DNA of 64,000 nucleotides from Vreelandella neptunia (GCF_034479615.1 NZ_CP140255.1:3348001-3412000), one strand, 5' to 3'; positions 7,511 through 15,802 are shown, numbered from the stretch's first letter. The notes: generated by a model from the letters alone, not told the origin. Program-made: numbers and translations.

Positions 7511-8410
7511 TCACACGTCGCAGCGATGAATAGCCGCCTGCAGTGATTCTATTTTTGCCTGTTGGCTAGTCCGGTCAGGGATAAATTCTTGGGCGATATA
7601 GCCCTTGAAGCCGGTATCTCGAATAGCGCGACAAATCGCGGGATAGTTGAGCTCTTGGGTGTCATCTATTTCATGCCGCCCAGGCACACCGGCCGTATGG
7701 TAATGGCCGAAAAAATGGGAGTTTTCACGGATGGTGCGAATGACGTCGCCTTCACTAATCTGCATGTGATAGATGTCATAGAGCAGTTTGAAATTGGGCG
7801 AATTGAGGCGATGGCAAAGCTCGATCCCCCATGCAGAGTTGTCACAAAGGTAATCGGGGTGGTCGATTTTGCTGTTGAACAGCTCCATCTGAAGCACCAC
7901 GCCTTTCGCCTCTGCCTGGGCAAGAATCTGCTTCAGTCCCGTTTCGGCATTTTGCAAACCCTGATCAGGGCTCATACCCCGAGCGTTGCCGCTAAAGCAG
8001 ATGAGATTGGTATAACCCGCTTGGCTGACCAGATCGATATGATGGCGGTATCGCTCAATCAGCTCTGTATGAAAGCGGGTATCGCCCCAGCCATCTTCAA
8101 GGCTCAGCTCAGCGCCATTACACATGGAGGAGTCGAGCCCATACCGCTGAAGCACAGGCCACTCTTCTGGCCCCACCAAATCAATCGCCGTAATGCCCAG
8201 CTCGGTTGAAAGCTGGCAAAGCTCTTCCAGAGACAGAAAATCGAATGTCCAACGGGCGACCGCATGATGGATATTGCCTTTTAGTGCCCGCTGAGAAGGC
8301 CTATCGTCAGCCAGGGCTCGAGATCCAAACTGAGGCAGGGCGGCCAAGCCAATAGCACCGGTAACGCTGTGGCGCAGCAGGCTACGCCGATCAATAAGGT
8401 AGCGCTTCAT
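7511..8410 (-). CDS. Exported hydroxypyruvate-isomerase-like TIM-barrel protein
   Basis: 299 residues. The N-terminus has IDRRSLLRHSVTGAIGLAAL, a twin-arginine-type signal, followed by a TIM barrel of the hydroxypyruvate isomerase (Hyi) class: NIHHAVARWTF, TAIDLVGPEEWPVL, NLICFSGNARGMSPDQGLQN, MELFNSKIDHPDYLCDN, LLYDIYHMQISEGD, GHYHTAGVPGRHEIDDTQEL and GYIAQEFIP. Metal-site residues are in ELFNSK, YDIYHMQ, HYHTAG and QEF. Cytoplasmic Hyi makes tartronate semialdehyde; an exported version next to a 3-dehydrogenase more likely acts on a keto-sugar. This is inference. It is transcribed between the second exported isomerase and the GMC gene, 36 bases before the latter. Confidence 0.8.
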   Translation of the reverse strand: MKRYLIDRRSLLRHSVTGAIGLAALPQFGSRALADDRPSQRALKGNIHHAVARWTFDFLSLEELCQLSTELGITAIDLVGPEEWPVLQRYGLDSSMCNGAELSLEDGWGDTRFHTELIERYRHHIDLVSQAGYTNLICFSGNARGMSPDQGLQNAETGLKQILAQAEAKGVVLQMELFNSKIDHPDYLCDNSAWGIELCHRLNSPNFKLLYDIYHMQISEGDVIRTIRENSHFFGHYHTAGVPGRHEIDDTQELNYPAICRAIRDTGFKGYIAQEFIPDRTSQQAKIESLQAAIHRCDV

Positions 8411-8457
8411 AAAGTATCCTCGCGTTCGTCATCTAAATGAGATGGCCTAGGCGTGCA

Positions 8458-9345
8458 TTACTCTTCTCGAAGCGCTGTCAGTTTTTCCTGTAAGAAGCTG
8501 TTGCCCTCGGTAATCACCGCTTCTGCGTCGAGTGGCATATCGTGTTCGATGATGTACCACTCAACATCAGTGGCCTCGATGGCGGGCAAGATTGCATCCC
8601 AATCCAGTACACCTTTCCCTAGTGTGGCGAAACCGCCCTCTTCTTCGGCGGTGCCTTCTGGTGCATTATCTTTGGCGTGAACAGCAAACAGCTGGCCATC
8701 GAAACGCGAGACATACTCAGCCGGGTCAAACCCACCGCGTGCCACCCAGGCGATATCCAACTCTGCCAGCAGATCAGCTCCAGCCGCATCAAACAGGTGC
8801 TCTAACGCGGTTTTACCGTCATACTCTTCCATCTCGAAATCATGGTTGTGGTACGCCAACCGGAAACCTTCGGCATCGAGCGTTGCGGCAATATCACCTA
8901 GCTCTTCACCCAGCGCCTGCCAGCCTTCAGCATCGCTAGGGCGTGCGTCCTCGGCTAGATAAGGCACTGTTAAGGTGTCGTTACCCACCGCCTGATTGAA
9001 AGCCACCGTTTCATCTAAGCGATTGCGCAAATCGTCTAGCTGCACATGACTTGAGATCACCTCAACCGCGTGCTCTTCTAACAAAGCGTTGAGTTCTTCG
9101 GCTGACACTTCCTGTGTGCCCACCGTCTCAATGGCAGAGATTCCCGCCCGATTTACGGCGGCTAACTGCTCCTCCAAATTACCAAAATCACGCAGCGTAT
9201 ACATTTGAACAGCAATGGGTAATTCTGCTGTACTGCTTTGCTGAGCTTGGGCAACGCCAGGCACACTCAGCACTGACAGCGTCACTGCGCTAGCAGCCAG
9301 CAGCGCCTGTGAGCTAAAACGTTTTGGGCGTAGCGGGGTATCCAT
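8458..9345 (-). CDS. Exported sugar phosphate isomerase/epimerase-like TIM-barrel protein
   Basis: 295 residues from the ATG at 9345, with GAGG 5 bases upstream; the GTG at 9351 is too close to it. A Sec-type signal peptide (SQALLAASAVTLSVLSVPGVAQA, cut before QQSS) precedes a barrel with LPIAVQMYTLRDFG, ISAIETVGTQEVSA, LAYHNHDFEMEEYDGKTAL, LAELDIAWVARGGFDP, AVHAKDNAPE and WYIIEHDMP. Candidate metal ligands are in YHNHDFE, ELDIAW, VHAKD and EHDM. It is the first gene of the minus-strand run that continues to the DUF1080 gene. A LacI-type operator lies 53 bases upstream. Proteins of this type appear in periplasmic 3-keto-sugar loci, where they may carry out hydrolysis or epimerisation. The reaction here is not known. 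Confidence 0.8.
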   Translation of the reverse strand: MDTPLRPKRFSSQALLAASAVTLSVLSVPGVAQAQQSSTAELPIAVQMYTLRDFGNLEEQLAAVNRAGISAIETVGTQEVSAEELNALLEEHAVEVISSHVQLDDLRNRLDETVAFNQAVGNDTLTVPYLAEDARPSDAEGWQALGEELGDIAATLDAEGFRLAYHNHDFEMEEYDGKTALEHLFDAAGADLLAELDIAWVARGGFDPAEYVSRFDGQLFAVHAKDNAPEGTAEEEGGFATLGKGVLDWDAILPAIEATDVEWYIIEHDMPLDAEAVITEGNSFLQEKLTALREE

Positions 9346-9397
9346 ATCCACCTCATTGTTGTTGGATTGTTATAGGTTGTGAAAGCGCCGACGCAAA

Positions 9398-9415
9398 AAT
9401 GTAATCGGTTACATT
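9398..9415. promoter_or_regulatory. LacI-family-type operator upstream of the sugar operon
   Basis: AATGTAATCGGTTACATT is an 18-bp palindrome with one mismatched pair around a central CG, the classic LacI/GalR shape. It lies 53 bases before the first gene of the minus-strand sugar operon. No LacI-type regulator is encoded in the window. The rest of the 9346-9686 gap is AT-rich and holds a 12-bp palindrome AACCAATTGGTT at 9512-9523 and the promoter listed next. No gene was seen in it. Confidence 0.6.
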
Positions 9416-9630
9416 TTTTTAGAACATCTCAGTTGAATGTGCAAGTCAGCAGCTTTTTTCATCGCTATAAAGGTGACAAAAAATACTTAATACTCACCTA
9501 AATCAATTCACAACCAATTGGTTATCAACAACATATAGACGATTAAAGCAAAGCCCTAATACTTTGGTATAGAATAGTAGTAGCGCTTAACAGCAACTCA
9601 TTTCACTATTATTTTTGCCATCTACCAAGC

Positions 9631-9639
9631 TGGTATAAT
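9631..9639 (+). promoter_or_regulatory. Extended -10 promoter element for the EamA gene
   Basis: TGGTATAAT is a TGn-TATAAT extended -10 element, 47 bases before the EamA start. A -35 is not clear (TTGCCA at 9615-9620 is too close), as is common for extended -10 promoters. Confidence 0.45.
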
Positions 9640-9686
9640 GGCGCTTCTTTCCATCTAGCTACTAACATCAACGAACGGACATCAAT

Positions 9687-10541
9687 GTGCCACTACGCGA
9701 CCTGCTGCTCGGCCTATTTGTTATCGCCATTTGGGCGCTGAATATCATTGTTATAAAGGTCGGTGTGACGGAGCTACCGCCGCTATTGATGACCACCCTA
9801 CGCTTTATGCTGGTCGCAATTCTGCTGGTGCCCTTCTACCCGGTGGCACGGGTGCAACTGCCGTTTTTGCTCCTGCTATCCGTTACCTTTGGGAGCCTGC
9901 ACTTCGCTCTGCTGTTTATTGGTTTGGAGAATGCGGAAGCAGGTACCGGCGCGCTTTTAGTACAGATGGGCACGCCCTTTGCCACCTTGTTAGCGGTCAT
10001 CTTTCTAAAAGAGAAGCTGGGCCCCAAACGTATTGTTGGACTGCTGCTCTCGTTTGCGGGGGTAGTCGTGCTAGCCGGTGGGCCAACGCTGCCTTCGCCT
10101 CTACCGTTAAGCATTTTACTGATGAGTGCGATGGGCTGGGCGGTGTCACAGCTGTTGATCAAGCGCGGTCCGCCCATTGCGCCGATGGCGTTGGCAGGCT
10201 GGGTGGCGCTGTTTGCGGTGCCGCAGGTAGCGCTGGGTTCATGGCTATTTGAGAGCGGTCAGTGGCAGGCGATTAAACAAGCGAGCTGGTTGGGCTGGGG
10301 AGCGATGATTTACACCGCCGTAATGTCGTCGATTGTCGCTTACGGGATATGGTACGCGCTGTTGCGCCGTCACCCGGTTAATCGCGTGGTACCCATGACG
10401 CTACTCGTACCAGTATTGGCGGTCGGCCTAGGCGCGCTGTTAATGGGCGACAGCCTAGGCGTGCATAAACTCGTCGGTGGCGGCTTAGTGGTCGCAGGTA
10501 TTGCCCTGATTGTGATCAGATTTCGCCGTCGCACGGCTTAA
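9687..10541 (+). CDS. EamA/DMT-superfamily permease
   Basis: 284 residues starting at a GTG (9687). Ten hydrophobic segments in two EamA repeats are visible; the first begins LLLGLFVIAIWALNIIVIKVG and carries the family's W-x-x-N/F pattern. The second repeat starts near SILLMSAMGWAVSQLLIKRG. Overall it resembles the amino-acid-metabolite exporter EamA (cysteine/O-acetylserine export in E. coli). Substrate is inferred only from that likeness. It is alone on its strand and its stop overlaps the stop of the convergent DUF192 gene by 4 bases. Confidence 0.85.
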   Translation: MPLRDLLLGLFVIAIWALNIIVIKVGVTELPPLLMTTLRFMLVAILLVPFYPVARVQLPFLLLLSVTFGSLHFALLFIGLENAEAGTGALLVQMGTPFATLLAVIFLKEKLGPKRIVGLLLSFAGVVVLAGGPTLPSPLPLSILLMSAMGWAVSQLLIKRGPPIAPMALAGWVALFAVPQVALGSWLFESGQWQAIKQASWLGWGAMIYTAVMSSIVAYGIWYALLRRHPVNRVVPMTLLVPVLAVGLGALLMGDSLGVHKLVGGGLVVAGIALIVIRFRRRTA

Positions 10542-11071
10542 TCTGCGGGCTGGCAGAAACCCGCTTCGTCAGGAATGGAAACACAATCACCTACTTTGAT
10601 ACCGCGCTCGGCAAAATAGCCGCCGTTAACCTCTAGCGCTGAGTGATAAGCCGCACCCGCTGGATAAGAGGGGCAGTCACTCGGCGAGGAGGATTCGCAG
10701 GGCTGCATGGTATTAATCGCCACAATCCGCCCATCGCTATCGATAAAGGCAATATCCAAGGGAATCAGCGTGCGATACATCCAAAAGGCATTGTTGGCCG
10801 ACTGCTCGCTCTCAAAGCGAAACAGCATGCCACTGTTTTCGGGCAGGCTCTCACGCCCCATTAACCCGCGCTGACGCTGAGAAGCCGTTTCCGCCACTTC
10901 AACCTCTAGACGATGCGGGCCGCTCTCGCTGTGAATAGCCAGCGCCAGCGTCTGCATCTCTTGCGCCGACGCTTGCCCCCAAGCAAAGGAGCTGAGTAGC
11001 GACATCGGCAGCAGCGCCGCCATCGGGAACAGTAAAGACGCCTTAAGCAGCGTGCGACGCGTGGGATCCAT
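10538..11071 (-). CDS. Exported DUF192 family protein
   Basis: 177 residues; ATG at 11071 with AAGGAAG upstream. N-terminus TRRTLLKASLLFPMAALLP carries a twin-arginine-type export signal ending near FAWGQASA. The DUF192 core follows: RLEVEVAETASQRQRGLMGR, MLFRF, MYRTLIPLDIAFID, and a C-terminal SALEVNGGYFAERGIKVGDCV. DUF192 proteins are small secreted or periplasmic proteins of unknown biochemical role. Its start is 2 bases from the modC stop, so it is translated as the fifth gene of a pyk-modABC run. Whether it has anything to do with molybdate is unknown. Confidence 0.85.
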   Translation of the reverse strand: MDPTRRTLLKASLLFPMAALLPMSLLSSFAWGQASAQEMQTLALAIHSESGPHRLEVEVAETASQRQRGLMGRESLPENSGMLFRFESEQSANNAFWMYRTLIPLDIAFIDSDGRIVAINTMQPCESSSPSDCPSYPAGAAYHSALEVNGGYFAERGIKVGDCVSIPDEAGFCQPAD

Positions 11072-11073
11072 GT

Positions 11074-12222
11074 TTACTTCCTTCTATCATGCGCATCTGC
11101 GCGAACTTGATGGCCTGGCATCAGATGGATGCCTGCCGCCAGTAGCGAAACGTTCACCACAGCACCGCGGGTTAACTGGTTACGCCGTGCGGCATGAGTG
11201 GCGATATCGAAACGTAACATATCGCCATGATGGACGCGCAGTGAAACTGACGTAATCCCCCCAAGCACCACTAACTCTTCCACCTTGGCCGCCAGCGGAT
11301 TCTCCCGCTCGCCGTATGAAGGGCGGTCGCGGCGATGGAGCACAATATCCGACGGCGGCAGATACCAGGCCACGGTTTCACCAAGTGGCAGGTCGACGAT
11401 CCCCTCAGCAACTTCCAAGTACGTCTCCCCCCATTGCAGCCGCGGTTGGCCCTCTACGTCAACGACGACACCTTCAAACAGGTTGTGCCGATCTAACAAG
11501 CGAGCAATCAGAGGTGATGCGGGGCGTCTAAACAGCGCCTCGGGAGCGGCTTGCTGCAGGCTGGCACCGTTATGTAACACGCAGATTTGATCGGCAAGTG
11601 CGGCAGCTTCTTCCAGGTCGTGGGTGACCAGTACAATGGGAATGTCGATCTGCTGACGCAGCAGCGCCAGTTCCCGCTGCAACCGCCGCCGAGTCACCTG
11701 ATCAACCGCTGAAAACGGCTCATCGAGTAACAGCACTTTGGGGTCGCGGGCCAAGGCACGTGCCAGCGCCACACGCTGGCGCTGGCCACCGGAAAGCGCA
11801 TTGGGGTAGCGCTTACCCAGCCCGTCCAAACGCACCTTGGCGAGCCACTGTTCGGCTTGTTCACGGCGTTGCGGTTGAGGCAAGTGGCGCAGGGGGAGTT
11901 GAATATTTTGCGAAGCGGTTAGGTGCGGAAATAGCGCATAGTCCTGAAACACTATGCCGACCTGTCTGCGCTGGGGCGAGAGTGAATGCTTACGTTCGAC
12001 GTCAAACCAAACCTCGCCAGCGCACTCCACCCGCCCGCCCTGGGGGCGATAAAGCCCGGCAATGGTGCGCAGCAGGGTGGTTTTTCCGCTACCCGATGGC
12101 CCTACCAGCGCCAGCAGTTCACCGGGTTGGCAAACAAACTCGGCGGCCAGTGGAATCGGCCCCGTTTGATTGACCGCTACGCGTAGCCCTGCGCCTAGCC
12201 CTGCGATGCGCGAATCAGCCAC
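11074..12222 (-). CDS. modC: Molybdate ABC transporter ATP-binding protein ModC
   Basis: 382 residues from a GTG at 12222 that overlaps the modB stop by 8 bases. The frame stays open further upstream, but that part lies inside modB. Walker A GPSGSGKTT is at residues 41-49, then the Q-loop (VFQDYALFPH), signature LSGGQRQRVALARAL and Walker B VLLLDEPFSA. The C-terminal third is the molybdate-binding TOBE/MOP domain (NPLAAKVEELVVLGGITSVS and onward), which separates ModC from other ABC ATPases. It energises molybdate import at the inner membrane together with ModA and ModB encoded upstream. Confidence 0.92.
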   Translation of the reverse strand: MADSRIAGLGAGLRVAVNQTGPIPLAAEFVCQPGELLALVGPSGSGKTTLLRTIAGLYRPQGGRVECAGEVWFDVERKHSLSPQRRQVGIVFQDYALFPHLTASQNIQLPLRHLPQPQRREQAEQWLAKVRLDGLGKRYPNALSGGQRQRVALARALARDPKVLLLDEPFSAVDQVTRRRLQRELALLRQQIDIPIVLVTHDLEEAAALADQICVLHNGASLQQAAPEALFRRPASPLIARLLDRHNLFEGVVVDVEGQPRLQWGETYLEVAEGIVDLPLGETVAWYLPPSDIVLHRRDRPSYGERENPLAAKVEELVVLGGITSVSLRVHHGDMLRFDIATHAARRNQLTRGAVVNVSLLAAGIHLMPGHQVRADAHDRRK

Positions 12223-12883
12223 GGATCCACCGCCTGCGCCCGGCCAGCCCATAGACGAGCCCCAAGGTAATAAACGATACCAACAGCAACAGCGCCGACA
12301 TCTGTGCAGCGCCCTGCTCATCAAAGGCCTGGACGCGATCATAGATGGCAATGGCGAGAGTGCGGGTTTCTCCATCAATAGCGCCACCCACCATCAAGAT
12401 GACACCAAATTCGCCCAGCGTATGGGCAAAGGTGAGCGCTGCCGCTGACATAATGCCGGGCCACACCAAGGGCAGTTCAATGCGCAGCAGCGTCTGCCAG
12501 GGGCTCAAACCACTGCACCAGGCCGCTTCACGCAGGTTGTGGGGCACATGTTCAAAGGCGCGCTGAATGGGCTGCACGGCAAACGGCAAATTGGCGATCA
12601 GGGAAGCCAGTAATATGCCCGTGAAGGTGAAATTCAGCCCGCTGCCGGTTATGTTTGCCCAAAACGAGCCCACTGGCGCATCACGGCCAAAGCTCAACAG
12701 CAGATAAAAGCCCAGCACGGTAGGCGGCAATACCAGCGGTAATGCGATCAGCGCTTCGCATAGCCCTTTGCCACGGAAACGCGCATAGGCCAGAGAGCGG
12801 CCTAGCCAAATGGCAATGGGCAGTAAGATGAGGCAGGTAAATGCCGCAAGGCGTAACGAGACCGAAAGCGCCGACCAATCCAT
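12215..12883 (-). CDS. modB: Molybdate ABC transporter permease ModB
   Basis: 222 residues, five to six membrane segments. The binding-protein-dependent permease (EAA) loop is seen in LREAAWCSGLSPWQTLLRIELPLVWPG, and the family-typical ALTFAHTLGEFGVILMVGG follows. The size matches E. coli ModB. It lies 65 bases after modA and overlaps modC by 8 bases. It forms the membrane channel for molybdate. Confidence 0.93.
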   Translation of the reverse strand: MDWSALSVSLRLAAFTCLILLPIAIWLGRSLAYARFRGKGLCEALIALPLVLPPTVLGFYLLLSFGRDAPVGSFWANITGSGLNFTFTGILLASLIANLPFAVQPIQRAFEHVPHNLREAAWCSGLSPWQTLLRIELPLVWPGIMSAAALTFAHTLGEFGVILMVGGAIDGETRTLAIAIYDRVQAFDEQGAAQMSALLLLVSFITLGLVYGLAGRRRWIRG

Positions 12884-12912
12884 TAAATGTCATCCATTAA
12901 GAAGCGATCTTC

Positions 12913-12969
12913 ATTCGACGCTAAAGCCATTATTCGGCGTTAAAACCCTTATTCAGCGTTAAAACCATA
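12913..12969. repeat. Three tandem 19-bp repeats covering the end of modA
   Basis: Units start at 12913, 12932 and 12951. The last two differ at three positions; the first is more diverged. On the minus strand each unit spells the end of modA (the last GFNAE codons, then a stop), so the gene's 3' end has been copied downstream of the true stop at 12949. Confidence 0.8.
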
Positions 12970-13725
12970 GTTACGCAAAATGGATTGTCCCTCATCCTCT
13001 TGCAACCACTGATAGAAAGCCGTGGCAATGTCTCCAGCCTGATTGGTCAGTACCATGCGCTGGCGAAGCGGGCTATGCCACTCTTCGGGGATAAGTACGT
13101 ACTCACTTCGCTCACCTAGTGTGGGAGCCAGCGCCAAGGAGTAAGCCACCAGGCCACCGCGCGCATCGTCGGAGAGCGCAAACTGCGCCGCCTGGGAGAC
13201 GTTTTCGCCCAGTATCCGCAGCGGCTCTGTTTGCTCCCAAAGCCCGGCGTGCTCAAGCGCCTGCTGTGCCGCCACGCCATAGGGCGCGTGTTCGGGGTTG
13301 GCCAGGGCGATGCGTTCAGTAGCACCCGCCTCTAACGCGGTTTGAACCGCTTCAAGAGGCGTCTCCTCGTTAGGCAAATCACCACGCCCTGCGCGCTGCA
13401 GCCACACTAAACGACCAATGGCGTAAATCACGCCCTCATCTTGTGTGTAGCCCTCTTCATAGAGCGCTTGAACGTAGCGCTCGTCAGCAGAGAGATAGAG
13501 CTCAAAAGGCGCACCCTGGGCTATTTGACGCCGGAAGTTGCCCGACGAGCCAAAGTTTAGCCGCAGGGCGTGACCGGTTTCCTGCTGAAACTGCTCGGCG
13601 GCTTCGGTCAGCGCAAACTGCAGATCAGAGGCCGCCGCCACGATAGGCGCCCCCGCCTGTGCGGGGGCGCCTACCAGAAGCAAACAGGTTAGCAGCCACC
13701 CATAGATTACTTTAGCTTTTCGCAT
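12949..13725 (-). CDS. modA: Molybdate ABC transporter substrate-binding protein ModA
   Basis: 258 residues. A Sec signal peptide (VIYGWLLTCLLLVGAPAQAGA) precedes the ModA fold: APIVAAASDLQFALTEAAEQF, LRLNFGSSGNFRRQIAQGAPFELYLSAD with the Ser-rich oxyanion loop, ERIALANPEHAPYGVAAQQAL, and RGGLVAYSLAL. It captures molybdate in the periplasm for ModBC. Its start lies inside the end of the pyruvate kinase gene (overlap of 14 bases), so it depends on a promoter within or upstream of pyk. The stop codon is followed by two decayed copies of its last 19 bases. Confidence 0.92.
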   Translation of the reverse strand: MRKAKVIYGWLLTCLLLVGAPAQAGAPIVAAASDLQFALTEAAEQFQQETGHALRLNFGSSGNFRRQIAQGAPFELYLSADERYVQALYEEGYTQDEGVIYAIGRLVWLQRAGRGDLPNEETPLEAVQTALEAGATERIALANPEHAPYGVAAQQALEHAGLWEQTEPLRILGENVSQAAQFALSDDARGGLVAYSLALAPTLGERSEYVLIPEEWHSPLRQRMVLTNQAGDIATAFYQWLQEDEGQSILRNYGFNAE

Positions 13726-15187
13726 GCTCGTCAGTAATCTCCATTACCTTCATGGTATTGGTGCCACCATGGGCGTTCATATGGTCGCCGCGAGTCAGGA
13801 TCACATGGTCGCCTGGTTTGGAGATGCCGGTCTTCACTAGCAGCTCCAAGGCACGATCGTTTAGCTCGGTGGCGCTCATTTCGGAGGTATCAAACGGCAA
13901 CGAAACGACGCCGCGGTAGAGCGCCATACGACGCTGGGCGATAGGGTTATGCGCCAAGCCGACAATCGGCAGACCCGAACGAATGCGCGAAGCGATCAAT
14001 GGCGTATAGCCCGATGAGGTCATACAGGCAATCGCGGTAATGCCGGTCATATGGTTGGCCGCGTACATGGCGGAAAGCGCGATGGTCTCGTCTGGGCGGG
14101 TAAAGCCTTCATGAATGCGGTGGCCGGACTCCTGGGCGGTTTTTTCCCGCTCAGCGCCCAGGCAAACGCGTGACATGGCTTCTACGGTTTCCAGCGGGTA
14201 GTCGCCTGCCGCGGTTTCCGCCGAGAGCATGACCGCATCGCTACCATCCAGCACCGCGTTGGCCACGTCAAACACCTCAGCGCGGGTGGGAAGTGGCGAT
14301 GAAATCATGCTTTCCATCATTTGCGTGGCGGTAATGACCGCTCGGTTGAGCGAACGCGCTCGTTTGATCATGCGCTTTTGCACGCCGACCAACTTGGCAT
14401 CGCCAATTTCTACGCCTAGATCACCTCGCGCCACCATAACCGCTTCAGAAGCTTCGATAATGCCATCCAGGGTGGCGTCATCCGCTACGGCTTCGGCACG
14501 TTCGACTTTGGCCACCAGGCCAATCTCTTTTCCTTCCTCGCCCAATAAGCGGCGTGCTTCGAGCATATCTTCAGCATGGCGGGGGAAAGAAATGGCCAGG
14601 TAATCGACGCCAATCTCAACGGCGGTCTTAAGGTCTTCTTTATCTTTTTCGGTCAATGCCGGAGCTGAGAGCCCGCCGCCCTGCTTGTTGATGCCTTTAT
14701 GGTTAGAGAGCTTGCCACCCACGACCACGGTGGTATGCACCTGTTGGCCGTCAACACGGGCCACATCCAGCACTAATCGGCCGTCATCTAGCAGCAGGCG
14801 ATCACCGGCGGTCACGTCTTGGGACAAGGTCTTATAGTCACAGCCGACTTGATGCATATCGCCCGCATCGCCATCCAGCGCCATATCGAGGATAAACGGC
14901 TGGCCCTCTTTGAGCACCACAGCCCCATCTCTAAACCGTGCAATACGAATTTTGGGCCCCTGCAGATCGCCCAACACCGCGACGCTGCGGCCTAGCTGGG
15001 CGGCGATTTCACGCACCTCGGTTAGCCGGCGGCGGTGATCATCAGCTGTACCATGGGAGAAGTTAAGACGCACCACATCGACACCCGCCTTGAGCATGGC
15101 TTCCAATACGCCTTCCCGGTCGCTGGCAGGCCCAAGGGTGGCGACAATTTTGGTACGACGGATCGAGGAGTAGTGCAGTGCGTTCAT
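13712..15187 (-). CDS. pyk: Pyruvate kinase
   Basis: 491 residues from the ATG at 15187 (MNALHYSSIRRTKIVATLGPAS). An ATG at 15205 in frame is less likely. Diagnostic parts: VVRLNFSHG, GDLQGPKIRI, the active-site block VMVARGDLGVEIGDAKLVGV, and ATQMMESMISSPLPTRAEVFDVANAV. The C-terminal domain carries MTSSGYTPLIASRIRSGLPI. It converts phosphoenolpyruvate and ADP to pyruvate and ATP in glycolysis. Its 3' end overlaps modA by 14 bases, placing the molybdate genes behind a glycolytic gene. The length is that of the normal enzyme. Confidence 0.96.
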   Translation of the reverse strand: MNALHYSSIRRTKIVATLGPASDREGVLEAMLKAGVDVVRLNFSHGTADDHRRRLTEVREIAAQLGRSVAVLGDLQGPKIRIARFRDGAVVLKEGQPFILDMALDGDAGDMHQVGCDYKTLSQDVTAGDRLLLDDGRLVLDVARVDGQQVHTTVVVGGKLSNHKGINKQGGGLSAPALTEKDKEDLKTAVEIGVDYLAISFPRHAEDMLEARRLLGEEGKEIGLVAKVERAEAVADDATLDGIIEASEAVMVARGDLGVEIGDAKLVGVQKRMIKRARSLNRAVITATQMMESMISSPLPTRAEVFDVANAVLDGSDAVMLSAETAAGDYPLETVEAMSRVCLGAEREKTAQESGHRIHEGFTRPDETIALSAMYAANHMTGITAIACMTSSGYTPLIASRIRSGLPIVGLAHNPIAQRRMALYRGVVSLPFDTSEMSATELNDRALELLVKTGISKPGDHVILTRGDHMNAHGGTNTMKVMEITDEHAKS

Positions 15188-15304
15188 AATGTTCCAACCA
15201 TGCAATTTAGCGTGTAGTGACTTTTATTAAGTAACTCTATTAGTAACCCTAGCTTACCAGTTTAACGCGCTCTATATGACAGCAGTGCAACGCAGGGGGT
15301 GGGG

Positions 15305-15793
15305 TTAAGTCAACGTCACGGTAATCGCGAGAGGAAACTCATCGCAATTATTGCCATCACCGCCCCGATCCACTACCAAAAACTCGCCTTCGCGCTCCAG
15401 CACCGATTGAATGGCGTGCCAAGTGCCTGCGCGGTAGTTCACGCCTTGGCGACCATCAGTGACAAAAGCTCGCACGTCTGCAGGGTTAATATGTTCCCCT
15501 GGCGGGGCTACCACCACAATAAAGCGCTCCTGATGCAGCGGCATAAACGCCTGACTGCCCTGGGGGTGGCGCTCTAAAAACGTTAGCTCCAACGGCAGTG
15601 TAATCGGCTGGCTCACGAAGATATTAATCAGCGTGTGAGCGTTTTCGCCCAGGGTTTCCACCTTGGCAAGATCATGGTGGCGCTGAGTGCGCCCGGCGTT
15701 GATGGGAAACGACGCGGAGGTGCGTGCATCAATCACATCGCCAAAAGGGGCGAAGGCTTCAGCCGTTAGCGGCTCGGCTTTTAGTTCTAGCAT
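15305..15793 (-). CDS. allA: Ureidoglycolate lyase
   Basis: 162 residues of the AllA family: LKAEPLTAEAFAPFGDVIDA at the start, then ERHPQGSQAFMPL and VVVAPPGEHINPADVRAFVTDGRQGVNYRAGTWHA with the conserved His residues. It splits ureidoglycolate to glyoxylate and urea, the last step of ureide breakdown, in the cytoplasm. It is 9 bases after the stop of the ureidoglycine aminohydrolase gene, which makes its substrate. Confidence 0.93.
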   Translation of the reverse strand: MLELKAEPLTAEAFAPFGDVIDARTSASFPINAGRTQRHHDLAKVETLGENAHTLINIFVSQPITLPLELTFLERHPQGSQAFMPLHQERFIVVVAPPGEHINPADVRAFVTDGRQGVNYRAGTWHAIQSVLEREGEFLVVDRGGDGNNCDEFPLAITVTLT

Positions 15794-15802
15794 TGCAGCT
15801 CC

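Noticed and set aside
7562-8209. Open frame of 215 codons on the plus strand
   Set aside because: Antisense to the hydroxypyruvate-isomerase-like gene; no family resemblance.
9512-9523. AACCAATTGGTT as a shared operator with 38865 and 51460
   Set aside because: Only the short ACCAATTGGT core is shared, and the genes are unrelated; it may be chance.
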